Positions 8,329 to 15,996 of a stretch of DNA of 64,000 nucleotides are shown in pieces; within the stretch, counting starts at the first letter, position 1; every line of letters begins with the position of its first letter. Under the pieces are notes generated by a model. That model ran no database searches, was not told the origin of the DNA, and saw only the letters and a list, made by a program, of their open reading frames with translations. The DNA is from DATCYX01 sp963714425 (GTDB lineage: Bacteria > Chloroflexota > Anaerolineae > Anaerolineales > UBA4823), in contig CAVQOI010000008.1 of assembly GCA_963714425.1 (NCBI GenBank), positions 554,866-618,865 on the forward strand, given 5' to 3'. Both the position numbers and the translations under genes were made by a program.

Positions 8329-10134
8329 ATGAGCCTGGTTGGATTCGGATTATCTTTTGTTGTTAGTGCCTTGCTTGTCCCTGGCATACGCAGACTAAGT
8401 ATCCGCTTAGGAAAGTTTTCAATCCCTAGGGGAGATCGCTGGCATAGTAGGCCAACCCCTACTCTCGGGGGGTTGGCGATTTACAGCGCCTTCCTGGTGA
8501 GCTTATTTGTTACTACCTGGATCAATGGCAGCTGGGACCAGGTTCAGTGGGGGATGCTGGCGGCCTCAAGCCTCGTTTTTGCTCTAGGATTGTTGGATGA
8601 TTTCAAGCAAATATCGCCACCTGCCAAACTTATCGGGCAAATACTGGCTACTGCTTCTGCCGTCTTCATGGGATATTCAACGAATTTCTTCACACCGAAA
8701 ATCCCGAACGAGTTCATCGCCCAAATTCCAAACATAATCCTCACTTTCATTTGGCTAGTTGGTATCACCAACGCCATAAATTTGATTGATAATATGGATG
8801 GTTTAGCCGGGGGGATTTCAATAATAACGGCGAGCTTTTTAGGCTACTTTTTTTGGACCGGCAGTGATGCGAGCTTGTTTTTACTCGCTTCAATTTTGGT
8901 AGGGAGTACTCTTGGGTTTTTGATCTATAATGTGCCACCCGCAAAAATATTTATGGGGGATAGTGGCAGCCTCTTTTTGGGTTTTATGCTGGCAATCTTA
9001 GCTATCGCACGCCAACCCCAGGCTTCAAATGTGTTCGCTGTGATGGGAGTACCTACGCTATTATTCATGTTACCCATCTTGGATACAACGTTAGTTACAG
9101 TAACCCGCCTTCTGAGGGGGCAATCTCCCGTGCAAGGAGGTCGCGATCACACCTCCCATCGCCTCGTAGCATTCGGTCTTTCAGAACGGCAGACATTATT
9201 CATTTTATATGGGATTGCGCTGATTTCAGGGGGTTTGGCGGTTGGGATTGAAACACTAGATTACTGGCTAAGCCTGGCATTAGTTCCTTTCCTGGTATTA
9301 TCCCTGGCGCTGCTTGCTGCATATTTTGGACGTCTAAAAGTAGTTGTTGCATCAACTCCTCCCAAAGCTGGTTCGTTTCCATGGATTGTTGCTGAGCTTA
9401 CCTTCCGCAGGCGAACACTTGAAATAGGGTTGGATTTTTTTATCGTTGGGTTTGCTTATTACCTGGCATTCTGGACTGGATTTGGATTTTCACTAACCGA
9501 ATCAAGTTTGCAGATATATTTACGCAGTTTGCCCATATCTTACTTTGGGGTGTATTCATCAATATTCCTGTTCGGTGTTTACCGGGGTGTCTGGCGATAT
9601 GTAGGTGTAGACGAGCTCATACGTTTTGGAAAAGCAACGCTTGGAGGGGTGGCGTTAACAGCTGCAGGCGTGATGATATTTAATATGAATGGAATGTTAA
9701 TTCCAGTAATCTGGCTACTTTTTGGAATATTTCTGTTCCTAGGGCTGGCAGCTAGCCGCGTATCTTTTAAAGTGCTTGACCAGGTCTATGGGCACCAGCC
9801 AAAACCCCATGAGGAGCGAGTGCTCATCATTGGTGCGCGGGATGCGGGAGAGATGGCAGTTCGATGGATTCTCAGAAATCCACATTTTGGATATACGCCC
9901 GTTGGATTTTTAGATGAAGATCCTTTCGTTGTTGGCAGGGAGATCCACGGCATTAGCATTCTTGGGGGATTTGATCAATTGGAGCCGGTCCTTGATCAAA
10001 GACACGTAGATGGTGTGATATTGACAACAGATGAGCAATTATCAGCGGATCTTATCGAGAATGTAATTTCTATATGTCGTGCGCGTGGACTATGGGTGCG
10101 CACTCTTAAATTAGAGTTTGAGCTCATGGAATAA
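8329..10134 (+). CDS. PNPT sugar-1-phosphate transferase fused to a FlaA1/CapD-like membrane and nucleotide-binding module
   Basis: A 601-residue fusion. Residues 1-335 form a WecA/MraY-family integral membrane transferase: LLDDFKQ near 90, NAINLIDNMDG near 150, KIFMGDSGS near 210 and the UDP-site loop QGGRDHTSHRL near 272-282 are all present. Such enzymes transfer sugar-1-phosphate from UDP-sugar to undecaprenyl phosphate, the first step of glycan assembly. Residues about 360-480 add four more membrane spans, including FGVYRGVWRYVGVDE, typical of the N-terminus of FlaA1/CapD-type enzymes. Residues about 495-601 form a Rossmann-like fold (VLIIGARDAGEMAVRWIL, FLDEDPFVVGREIHG), but the catalytic epimerase/dehydratase domain that normally follows is absent. 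ATG 8329 is 2 bp after the ligase stop. Confidence 0.85.
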   Translation: MSLVGFGLSFVVSALLVPGIRRLSIRLGKFSIPRGDRWHSRPTPTLGGLAIYSAFLVSLFVTTWINGSWDQVQWGMLAASSLVFALGLLDDFKQISPPAKLIGQILATASAVFMGYSTNFFTPKIPNEFIAQIPNIILTFIWLVGITNAINLIDNMDGLAGGISIITASFLGYFFWTGSDASLFLLASILVGSTLGFLIYNVPPAKIFMGDSGSLFLGFMLAILAIARQPQASNVFAVMGVPTLLFMLPILDTTLVTVTRLLRGQSPVQGGRDHTSHRLVAFGLSERQTLFILYGIALISGGLAVGIETLDYWLSLALVPFLVLSLALLAAYFGRLKVVVASTPPKAGSFPWIVAELTFRRRTLEIGLDFFIVGFAYYLAFWTGFGFSLTESSLQIYLRSLPISYFGVYSSIFLFGVYRGVWRYVGVDELIRFGKATLGGVALTAAGVMIFNMNGMLIPVIWLLFGIFLFLGLAASRVSFKVLDQVYGHQPKPHEERVLIIGARDAGEMAVRWILRNPHFGYTPVGFLDEDPFVVGREIHGISILGGFDQLEPVLDQRHVDGVILTTDEQLSADLIENVISICRARGLWVRTLKLEFELME

Positions 10135-10145
10135 AGGGAGTATTC

Positions 10146-11243
10146 ATGACTAGTGATTCCTCTTTGCACGGATCTCCACCTCCTTTCATCAAGGTTGGGG
10201 GTTCACATCGCGAGATTGGTCGTCAAATTGGCGAGGCTTGTTCCGCTCAAGTAAATCGGGGCATTGAAAATGCCCACAAATTGATTTCTGATGCTCATGA
10301 AGAACTTCACCTTACCTGGGAGGGTGCCAGGACACAGGCTCGTAAATATTTGCCTTTTGCTCAAGAACGATTTCCCCAATACGTTGATGAGATGCAGGGG
10401 GTTTCCGACGGCGCTAATGTGGCTTTCGACGACGTTATGGTTCTGAATGCATTGGAGGCTCTTACCGGCGATGCCTTGCATTTGACAAAGTGTACAAGCA
10501 TGGCTGTAAACGAACAGCGAACAGCTGATGGACATGTGCTCGTTGCCCACAATGAAGATTGGCTACCCGAAGACGAAGCGGATGTTTACATCGTCCATGT
10601 TACTCCAAATGATGAACTACCGTTCATCGCCATGACATACGGGGGGTTATTGCCAAATGTAGGATTTAATGCAGCTGGAATCGCCCAGTGTTGCGATTCT
10701 GTGTATCCAACCGATAGTCGAATTGGAGTACCTCGCGTTGTAGTGTCTCGAGCAGTCCTAGCCGCTCCTACCCCAAGCGATGCGATCAGGTGCGTTTTAT
10801 CACCCCACCGGGCTGCTGGTTACAATCATCTGATTGCTCATGAGAGCGGTGAATTTTATAACGTAGAAGTGTCTGCGCGCCGCTTCGCCATCCTTTACGG
10901 AATTGATGGTTACGTGGTGCATACAAATTTTTACCAGGACCCCCAAATGCAGGCAATCGAATATGAACCAGATGAGCTCGTAAATACTCGGGTTCGATAT
11001 TTCAGAGCGTTGCGCTTGTTGTTAAATACACCACAGCACACTCTTAAGAGCTTGAAGGCGATCCTCCGTGATCATGTTAATTTTCCAAATTCGATTTGCA
11101 ACCACGCAGAACATGATCTTGACCCCCTTGACCGTGAAAAGACGGTCAACTCAATTGTCATGGACCTGAACGCCCGAGCCTTCCATATCGCCTGGGGGAC
11201 TCCCTGCGTAAATTCCTATCACACATACTACTTGGATGCTTGA
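10146..11243 (+). CDS. C45-type Ntn acyltransferase/hydrolase
   Basis: A 365-residue protein of the acyl-CoA:6-aminopenicillanate acyltransferase family (peptidase C45). These precursors cut themselves in front of a Cys, which then becomes the N-terminal nucleophile for cleaving or forming amide bonds. The nucleophile is visible at about Cys116 in LTKCTSMAV, followed by the family pattern DGHVLVAHNEDW and, later, YGGLLPNVGFNAAGIAQC. No signal peptide is evident. The start ATG 10146 has GGGAG about 7 bases ahead and follows the PNPT gene by 11 bp. Its last 16 bases overlap the convergent creatininase-family gene. Substrate unknown; penicillin acylation is unlikely, and acylated amines or lactones are generic possibilities. 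Confidence 0.8.
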   Translation: MTSDSSLHGSPPPFIKVGGSHREIGRQIGEACSAQVNRGIENAHKLISDAHEELHLTWEGARTQARKYLPFAQERFPQYVDEMQGVSDGANVAFDDVMVLNALEALTGDALHLTKCTSMAVNEQRTADGHVLVAHNEDWLPEDEADVYIVHVTPNDELPFIAMTYGGLLPNVGFNAAGIAQCCDSVYPTDSRIGVPRVVVSRAVLAAPTPSDAIRCVLSPHRAAGYNHLIAHESGEFYNVEVSARRFAILYGIDGYVVHTNFYQDPQMQAIEYEPDELVNTRVRYFRALRLLLNTPQHTLKSLKAILRDHVNFPNSICNHAEHDLDPLDREKTVNSIVMDLNARAFHIAWGTPCVNSYHTYYLDA

Positions 11244-12403
11244 GGGTTGTACTGTCCAAACCCACTGCTTCTACGAGTTTCACGCCTCTCTTGCTGCTCA
11301 TGAATCTCATCGATATGGGATAATTTCTCGATAATGGCGGCTTCAAGCCATAAATTCCCATTCTCGGCAGTCGCGAGGCTGCCTGCGCCATAAGCTCCTG
11401 TAGACGTATCATCATACCAGGGGGGATTAGCTGTCAGCGAGCCACCTTCAACCCAATCCATGTAATAGGACGGTGTTGTAATAAAGTCAGTCTCGTCAAT
11501 AACGCGATCCATGTGAACCAGCTCGGGTTGTAGGTGGAGCATGAGTGAGGTTTCAAGCTCGCCAGCATGCCCCATGCCGCCGACCTTTGACCTACGATAT
11601 TTTTCGATCGCGGCAACGCCTGATGGACCAGAAAGATACAGCCAGGTCGTGGCGCAAAAGATGCGAGGGTGCCTCTCGCCTGCGCATTTGACCACATTCA
11701 CCAAAAACGAACAATTACCACCATGCCCGCTAAGAAAATAAAAACGCTGAAACCCACGCTCAACAAGACCATCAATCACGGCAATCCAGAAATCTTCAAA
11801 AGCTCTTCCTCCGGCATTCAACGTGCCTGCGAAAGCTGAACGGTGTGTGCTGACCCCATAGGGCATTACCGGGAGCGTATAGGCTCGTTCTGGAGAAGCT
11901 GACGCAACGCCATTTGCCACCAATTCTATGATAATAGAGTCGGTTGACATGGGGAGATGGTAACCGTGCTGCTCTGTGTGTCCAATCGGAATAACGATCA
12001 CTTTACTTTTATCGGTATCTTGAGGAAGATGGTGTGGATGCTCGCTTGTATGACTTTCCGATTTCAGGGCGATTCTGCTTGACCCGAGACCCATTCCTAT
12101 CCCAGGTGGGGTCAGAGCATACACTCGCGTGAAACCATCGTCGCGCAAACTCTCTAGCAGGTTCGATAAATAGATGTCAAATACGTTTTCCGGTATGCGT
12201 AAACCGCTTCCCGCCCAACCGAAAGGGATCGATGGAAGAATGCCAATTCGTGGCGGCTCACCCAAAGCACTGAAGAGAAGATGATCCGAGTATCCTACCC
12301 CCAATGGGATAACGAGGGGGGTATTGCGTGGAAGATCTGCTATCTCAGGCCAGGTTAGATCAGCATAATGAAAAAATTGTGTCATATTCATGCGCAATCC
12401 CAC
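11228..12403 (-). CDS. Creatininase-family amidohydrolase with extra degenerate N-terminal half
   Basis: Residues about 130-370 form a full creatininase/MftE-like domain. VIPIGHTEQHGYHLPMSTD carries the metal ligands Glu, His and Asp; MPYGVSTHRSAFAGTLNAGG and FYFLSGHGGNCSFL carry further family motifs. The family hydrolyses small cyclic or linear amides with two metal ions. The first 120 residues look like a second, damaged copy: PLVIPLGVGYSDH matches the first motif without metal ligands, ILPSIPFGWAGS matches the second, and LLESLRDDGFTRVYALTPPG matches the strand before the lost SGHGGN. Total 391 residues against about 250 for the usual family. It follows the PH/SHOCT gene by 3 bp, so both are one transcript. 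Confidence 0.8.
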   Translation of the reverse strand: MGLRMNMTQFFHYADLTWPEIADLPRNTPLVIPLGVGYSDHLLFSALGEPPRIGILPSIPFGWAGSGLRIPENVFDIYLSNLLESLRDDGFTRVYALTPPGIGMGLGSSRIALKSESHTSEHPHHLPQDTDKSKVIVIPIGHTEQHGYHLPMSTDSIIIELVANGVASASPERAYTLPVMPYGVSTHRSAFAGTLNAGGRAFEDFWIAVIDGLVERGFQRFYFLSGHGGNCSFLVNVVKCAGERHPRIFCATTWLYLSGPSGVAAIEKYRRSKVGGMGHAGELETSLMLHLQPELVHMDRVIDETDFITTPSYYMDWVEGGSLTANPPWYDDTSTGAYGAGSLATAENGNLWLEAAIIEKLSHIDEIHEQQERRETRRSSGFGQYNPQASK

Positions 12404-12406
12404 TCA

Positions 12407-13045
12407 TCATCGGATCTTATCAAGAAGCTCTGATTTCTTCTGCTGAAATTCTTCCTCCGTAAGAGCACCTTTCCCACGGAGCTCATCTAATCTCGAAATC
12501 AGTTCTGGGACATCCATGGCTGGACCGCGAGGATCTCCCATGTCAACATGATCGATTTTTTCTTTTGCATTCAACATTGCGGTTTTAAAGCGGATAGGCT
12601 CGTCAATTCGCTTGAACAAGTTAACTCCTAGTTCACTAGCGGTCATTATCTCAATATCCCCATAGCCAAAAAGACGCCCAACGGCGGATTGGACCATCTT
12701 GACATCGTTCACTTTTTCTAAATTTGAATCAATCACATTCTTGTTGAACAGACCGGAGATCTGGATTACACGCCTGTTTGTAATAATGAACTGGCGATTC
12801 GACCAGTTGAGAATATCTATCGTCATTGTTGCAATGGGGATGAGCAAAATGACGAATCCGATCGCAGAAACCAGGGGAGCGAGTGGTGGGGCGGATAGGG
12901 CAGCGACAATCGTCCCTGTAAAAATGATCAGGATCAGGACAATTTCTATAACAATTGCCCTGGCAAGGGTGAACCAATGCTGGTGCGTTACCAGCACAAT
13001 CGATTCGCGGTCCCCGAGCAGGCTTTGTAGATAAGTTTTTGCCAT
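12407..13045 (-). CDS. PH-domain membrane protein with C-terminal SHOCT
   Basis: A 212-residue protein. Two hydrophobic segments (about 30-50 and 55-80) are followed by a bacterial PH-like domain: NRQFIITNRRVIQISGLFNKN, then ESNLEKV-like text (DSNLEKVNDVKM) and GRLFGYGDIEIMTAS. The last 30 residues (ISRLDELRGKGALTEEEFQQ) are a SHOCT helix-turn motif. Proteins of this kind (YdbS/bPH_2-like) sit in the cytoplasmic membrane; their molecular role is unclear. ATG 13045 has AAGGAG nine bases upstream, so the start is secure. A near-consensus promoter lies at 13234-13262. It is 3 bp ahead of the creatininase-family gene. Confidence 0.85.
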   Translation of the reverse strand: MAKTYLQSLLGDRESIVLVTHQHWFTLARAIVIEIVLILIIFTGTIVAALSAPPLAPLVSAIGFVILLIPIATMTIDILNWSNRQFIITNRRVIQISGLFNKNVIDSNLEKVNDVKMVQSAVGRLFGYGDIEIMTASELGVNLFKRIDEPIRFKTAMLNAKEKIDHVDMGDPRGPAMDVPELISRLDELRGKGALTEEEFQQKKSELLDKIR

Positions 13046-13233
13046 GGATGTGATCTCCTTGGAAAATATGTGGATCGAATGGTTGGTATTAAAACAAAAT
13101 ACCCCTGCCCAGATAATTGGTAAGCAGGTTTATCTTAGATCGCGTGTCCAATATATCTTTCGAGAGGATTCTCATAACGGGCAGAAGTTATGCACTATCC
13201 ATCCCTTTACTTGGGTGGTAGTTTCATTTTGTC

Positions 13234-13262
13234 ACTATATCAAAGTTAGGAATGGGTGTCAA
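13234..13262 (-). promoter_or_regulatory. Near-consensus sigma70 promoter of the PH/SHOCT-creatininase operon
   Basis: Read on the minus strand: TTGACA (13257-13262), a spacer of exactly 17 bases, TATAGT (13234-13239). Eleven of twelve hexamer positions match consensus. The predicted start is near 13227, giving a leader of about 180 nt before ATG 13045. It begins directly after the terminator at 13278-13299. Confidence 0.7.
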
Positions 13263-13269
13263 GAAAACG

Positions 13270-13446
13270 AATGAAGAGCGCCCGGCTTATGCCGGGCGCC
13301 TGGTTGTCGCGGTCTGCGATGAGATTTGACTACTCGGCAATAAGCACCTCCTCTGCGGAAAAACTTATCCGATTATGCGAACCACCCAATCACTGCGAGT
13401 AATTAGTCGGATGATCAATGAAGGTTGGATTGAGTGGCTGTAGTCA
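13270..13446 (-). ncRNA. Candidate structured small RNA, about 175 nt
   Basis: This gene-free stretch can fold, on the minus strand, as a nested structure. The outer stem pairs 13440-13446 with 13327-13333 (7 bp). An inner stem pairs 13407-13412 with 13367-13372 (6 bp). A hairpin inside it pairs 13398-13404 with 13388-13394 (7 bp, one G-U, 3-base loop). The predicted RNA would start just below a promoter at 13451-13480 and end at the strong hairpin 13278-13299. It contains no convincing reading frame. Size and a single long fold would suit 6S RNA, but I could not match the 6S central bubble, so no family is named. A long 3' region of the upstream MFS message is the alternative. Confidence 0.4.
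13278..13299 (-). terminator. Intrinsic terminator, perfect 9-bp GC stem
   Basis: GCGCCCGGC (13278-13286) pairs perfectly with GCCGGGCGC (13291-13299) across a TTAT loop. On the minus strand the stem is followed by a T-rich stretch (TCTTCATTCGTTTTCTT). It would end the upstream MFS/MrfAB message or the candidate small RNA. Confidence 0.7.
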
Positions 13447-13450
13447 GTGT

Positions 13451-13480
13451 AACATAGAGCGTTATTCAAATCCCTAACAA
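13451..13480 (-). promoter_or_regulatory. Possible promoter for the candidate small RNA
   Basis: On the minus strand: TTGTTA (13475-13480), an 18-base spacer, TATGTT (13451-13456). Predicted start near 13445, which coincides with the first base pair of the fold described for 13270-13446. It begins only 11 bp past the MFS stop codon. Confidence 0.4.
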
Positions 13481-13490
13481 GGTTGTAATA

Positions 13491-14759
13491 TTATAAGTCT
13501 GAAAGCTTTTCGAGTTTGTCACCTCGGGAAGTATTGTGTCTCAACGAAATCAGCACGCCTAAAGTCAACACGCTGCAAATAATCGATAGGAGAAAAGTTG
13601 CAGAATAACCTGCCGCGTCAGCCAACCAGCCTCCAATGAATGGAGCTAGGATGGTCGCTGGTGCTACCAATGTGCTTGCTAGACCAATGTAAGCTGGTCT
13701 CTGAGCTTCGCTCCCAAATTCGAGGGTCATCGCGAGCCCAGTTGTCCATACAGTTACGTTACTGATACCCGCCAGGATAAAAACCAGGAAGAACCAGGTC
13801 GGTGTGGGTGCCAACCAGGCAATGAGCGCACTAGCAATACAAGCAATCATTCCTGCTTCCATCACAGCCCGATGTCCCCATCGATCCCCAAGCCAACCCA
13901 GTATTGGATTGGCTGCAATTTGGGTGCCCATATAGACCCCAGTCATCAGTCCAACCTGTCCGGTACTCACCCCATGTATTCGAACAGCGTACACGGTGTA
14001 AAATGCAAAGGCGAGCGTAGCGAAGGCGAGCATGATGCGAATGAGTAAGAAGCCACGAAAATCGGATCGGCTGCGTAAGATCTCCCAAATATCCTTCCAA
14101 AATGTTTTATTCGCCTCGATAGGTACGGTTACAATACTTTCCTTTTCTTTGGTCAATGCTAAAAAGATCCAGGATACACCCAAGGCGAGGCTGGCTAGAA
14201 GGAAGCAGTAAGCAAAACTCCCCGGATATTGCCATCTCTCCAATATCCACCCTGCAAATATTGCCCCCAGGCTCGCTAGGAGATTGGCGGCGGCAGCCTG
14301 GGCTCCGAGAAATGTCCCGCGGATATCGGATGGGATGAGTTTTGCAATCATGCTCAGCCAAGCATTGGCAGTTAAACCAGCCCCCAGACCTTGCCAAATC
14401 AACAAGAAAAACGTAATGTTCAGCACGGACCCATTCTCTAATGATGGGACAAACCAGGCGACGGCTGCCAGACCAAGAAAGGGAAGCCGCTCCAAGGATG
14501 TAAGCCATAGGACCATGGGTTTAAGTTTTTGCAGATGGGCGACTTTATTTGCTGTGAGCAGCTGCGGCAACTGCCAGCCAACATTATGGATTGCAGGGAT
14601 CAAGCCGACAAGGAGCGCTGACGGGGTGATCGCGCTGACAAATAAGGGGATGATTGTGATAAACGAAGCAAATCCTATCGCCAAACCAAAAAATGCCCCA
14701 TCCAGGACATTTACAATGATGTTGTGCCGTAGAGTGGTATCCTGAGAATATTTAAGCAT
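13491..14759 (-). CDS. MFS transporter
   Basis: A 422-residue protein with about 12 membrane segments. The segment NPILGWLGDRWGHRAVMEAG, in the second half, is the classical major-facilitator loop (GxLaDrxGrr). An equivalent loop in the first half is weak. Substrate cannot be predicted. Its start overlaps the 3' end of the MrfB-like gene by 8 bp, so it is translated with mrfA and mrfB. In that company it could export a DNA-damaging compound, but that is inference from position alone. Confidence 0.8.
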   Translation of the reverse strand: MLKYSQDTTLRHNIIVNVLDGAFFGLAIGFASFITIIPLFVSAITPSALLVGLIPAIHNVGWQLPQLLTANKVAHLQKLKPMVLWLTSLERLPFLGLAAVAWFVPSLENGSVLNITFFLLIWQGLGAGLTANAWLSMIAKLIPSDIRGTFLGAQAAAANLLASLGAIFAGWILERWQYPGSFAYCFLLASLALGVSWIFLALTKEKESIVTVPIEANKTFWKDIWEILRSRSDFRGFLLIRIMLAFATLAFAFYTVYAVRIHGVSTGQVGLMTGVYMGTQIAANPILGWLGDRWGHRAVMEAGMIACIASALIAWLAPTPTWFFLVFILAGISNVTVWTTGLAMTLEFGSEAQRPAYIGLASTLVAPATILAPFIGGWLADAAGYSATFLLSIICSVLTLGVLISLRHNTSRGDKLEKLSDL

Positions 14760-15996
14760 TGCTTTTTCGCTGAAGGCGCTTTAGTCTGTGCTCGAGCTCA
14801 TCGTGCAAAGCTCGTTTTTCATATTGTGATAGCGTTAAGTTGTTGAGCAGAGACAGCGCTTTTTGGGTCCATATGAGTGCTAGGTCATAGTCTCGCTGCC
14901 CGTGCTCGAAATATTTTGCCAGTTCGATATGCGAGAGTAGATGGCTTGCTTGTGTGGCCATTTCCCATAAACGCACTGCTGATTGCAACTTTCCCTGCCG
15001 TTTATAAAGGAATCCCAGGCGAACGATGGCATCTAGCCGGATTTCTTCGGGAATCTCGGCATCAAGGCCGTGCAAATAAAGCTGTTCTGCGAGATCAACA
15101 TTTCCCTGCTTTTCGTATAGCCACGCAAGGGAAATCCAATCTTCTCCATGTTCAAGTTGAGCCTCGAGAGGTTTTCCGAGCAAACCGGCGCTCACATTGA
15201 GCAAGGCTGCCATGGAGAGAACGTCCATGGCATTATGATAAAACACACGTTTGAGTGGTCTTGCGTCACCGCTGCGTAAATAATCAAAGTACAACTGCGG
15301 AATCATCCACCCCGGTATATCATCTTCGGTGCGTGTAGCCTTGAGAATATTGAATTCAAGTGATGTCAGGGTCCGGCTGGGGAGGCGTAGCCGCCAAAGG
15401 CATCGGGCGAGATGCAGAAGATCAATTTGTATCTGTTGTTTGAAGGGTGGCTGCCAATCATGAAGTAAATATCGAGTAACGAGCAGTGGGACATCAAATG
15501 ATTTTCCATTAAATGTTACCAGTGCGGAACAGGGGGCGAGGAATTCCTCCAATGCTGCAAGCTGCCTGGGCTCCTCGATTGGATCGCGCATGAAGAATTG
15601 CGCCAAATAGAACTGGTCTCCAACAAAACGACCTACCCCGATCAAAAAGGCATAGGTTCCCGTCCCACCCATGAGTCCAGTTGTCTCTGTGTCCAGAAAA
15701 GCGATCTGATCTTGATCTATACCGCGCATGCGATCATCCTGAAGCCAGGCAGCTATCCCATCAAAAGGATGTTGAATCTGGATCGGAATGATGCCTTGCG
15801 CATAGTCATTTGAGAAGTACTCTTCAATTGCGTATGCATCGCCGACCGAGGTTGGGAATAGGCGTCCATCAAATACCCGCTCTACTGTATATGAGCGCAA
15901 TACGGGGGACACAGGCAAGTTCTCACTTCCGACCTGGACTCCAAGTGCCTTTAATCGATCTGAGATAGAGGGCATAAGATAGCTATTATACGCCAA
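14752..15996 (-). CDS. mrfB: MrfB/YprB-like DEDDh exonuclease with C-terminal TPR helices
   Basis: A 414-residue protein. Residues about 95-270 form an RNase H-like exonuclease domain: FLDTETTGLMGGTGTY carries the first Asp and Glu of the DEDD set, VTFNGKSFDVPLL the second Asp, and VFYHNAMDVLSMAALL the final His and Asp. This arrangement matches B. subtilis YprB (MrfB), which acts with the helicase MrfA in repair of mitomycin C damage. The remaining 130 residues are TPR-like helices (EDWISLAWLYEKQGNVDLAE). It overlaps the helicase gene by 11 bp and the MFS gene by 8 bp, so the three are one translational unit. Confidence 0.85.
   Translation of the reverse strand: MAYNSYLMPSISDRLKALGVQVGSENLPVSPVLRSYTVERVFDGRLFPTSVGDAYAIEEYFSNDYAQGIIPIQIQHPFDGIAAWLQDDRMRGIDQDQIAFLDTETTGLMGGTGTYAFLIGVGRFVGDQFYLAQFFMRDPIEEPRQLAALEEFLAPCSALVTFNGKSFDVPLLVTRYLLHDWQPPFKQQIQIDLLHLARCLWRLRLPSRTLTSLEFNILKATRTEDDIPGWMIPQLYFDYLRSGDARPLKRVFYHNAMDVLSMAALLNVSAGLLGKPLEAQLEHGEDWISLAWLYEKQGNVDLAEQLYLHGLDAEIPEEIRLDAIVRLGFLYKRQGKLQSAVRLWEMATQASHLLSHIELAKYFEHGQRDYDLALIWTQKALSLLNNLTLSQYEKRALHDELEHRLKRLQRKSNA

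Noticed and set aside
10146..11243. Penicillin acyltransferase (beta-lactam biosynthesis)
   Set aside because: Only the Ntn family is supported; no beta-lactam genes are nearby, so the specific name is not used.
13044..13274. Small plus-strand open frame in the intergenic region
   Set aside because: No ribosome site, covers the promoter and leader of the PH/SHOCT gene, and odd composition.
13441..13500. tRNA-like TTCAAATCC segment
   Set aside because: No acceptor stem, D-arm or anticodon arm around it.
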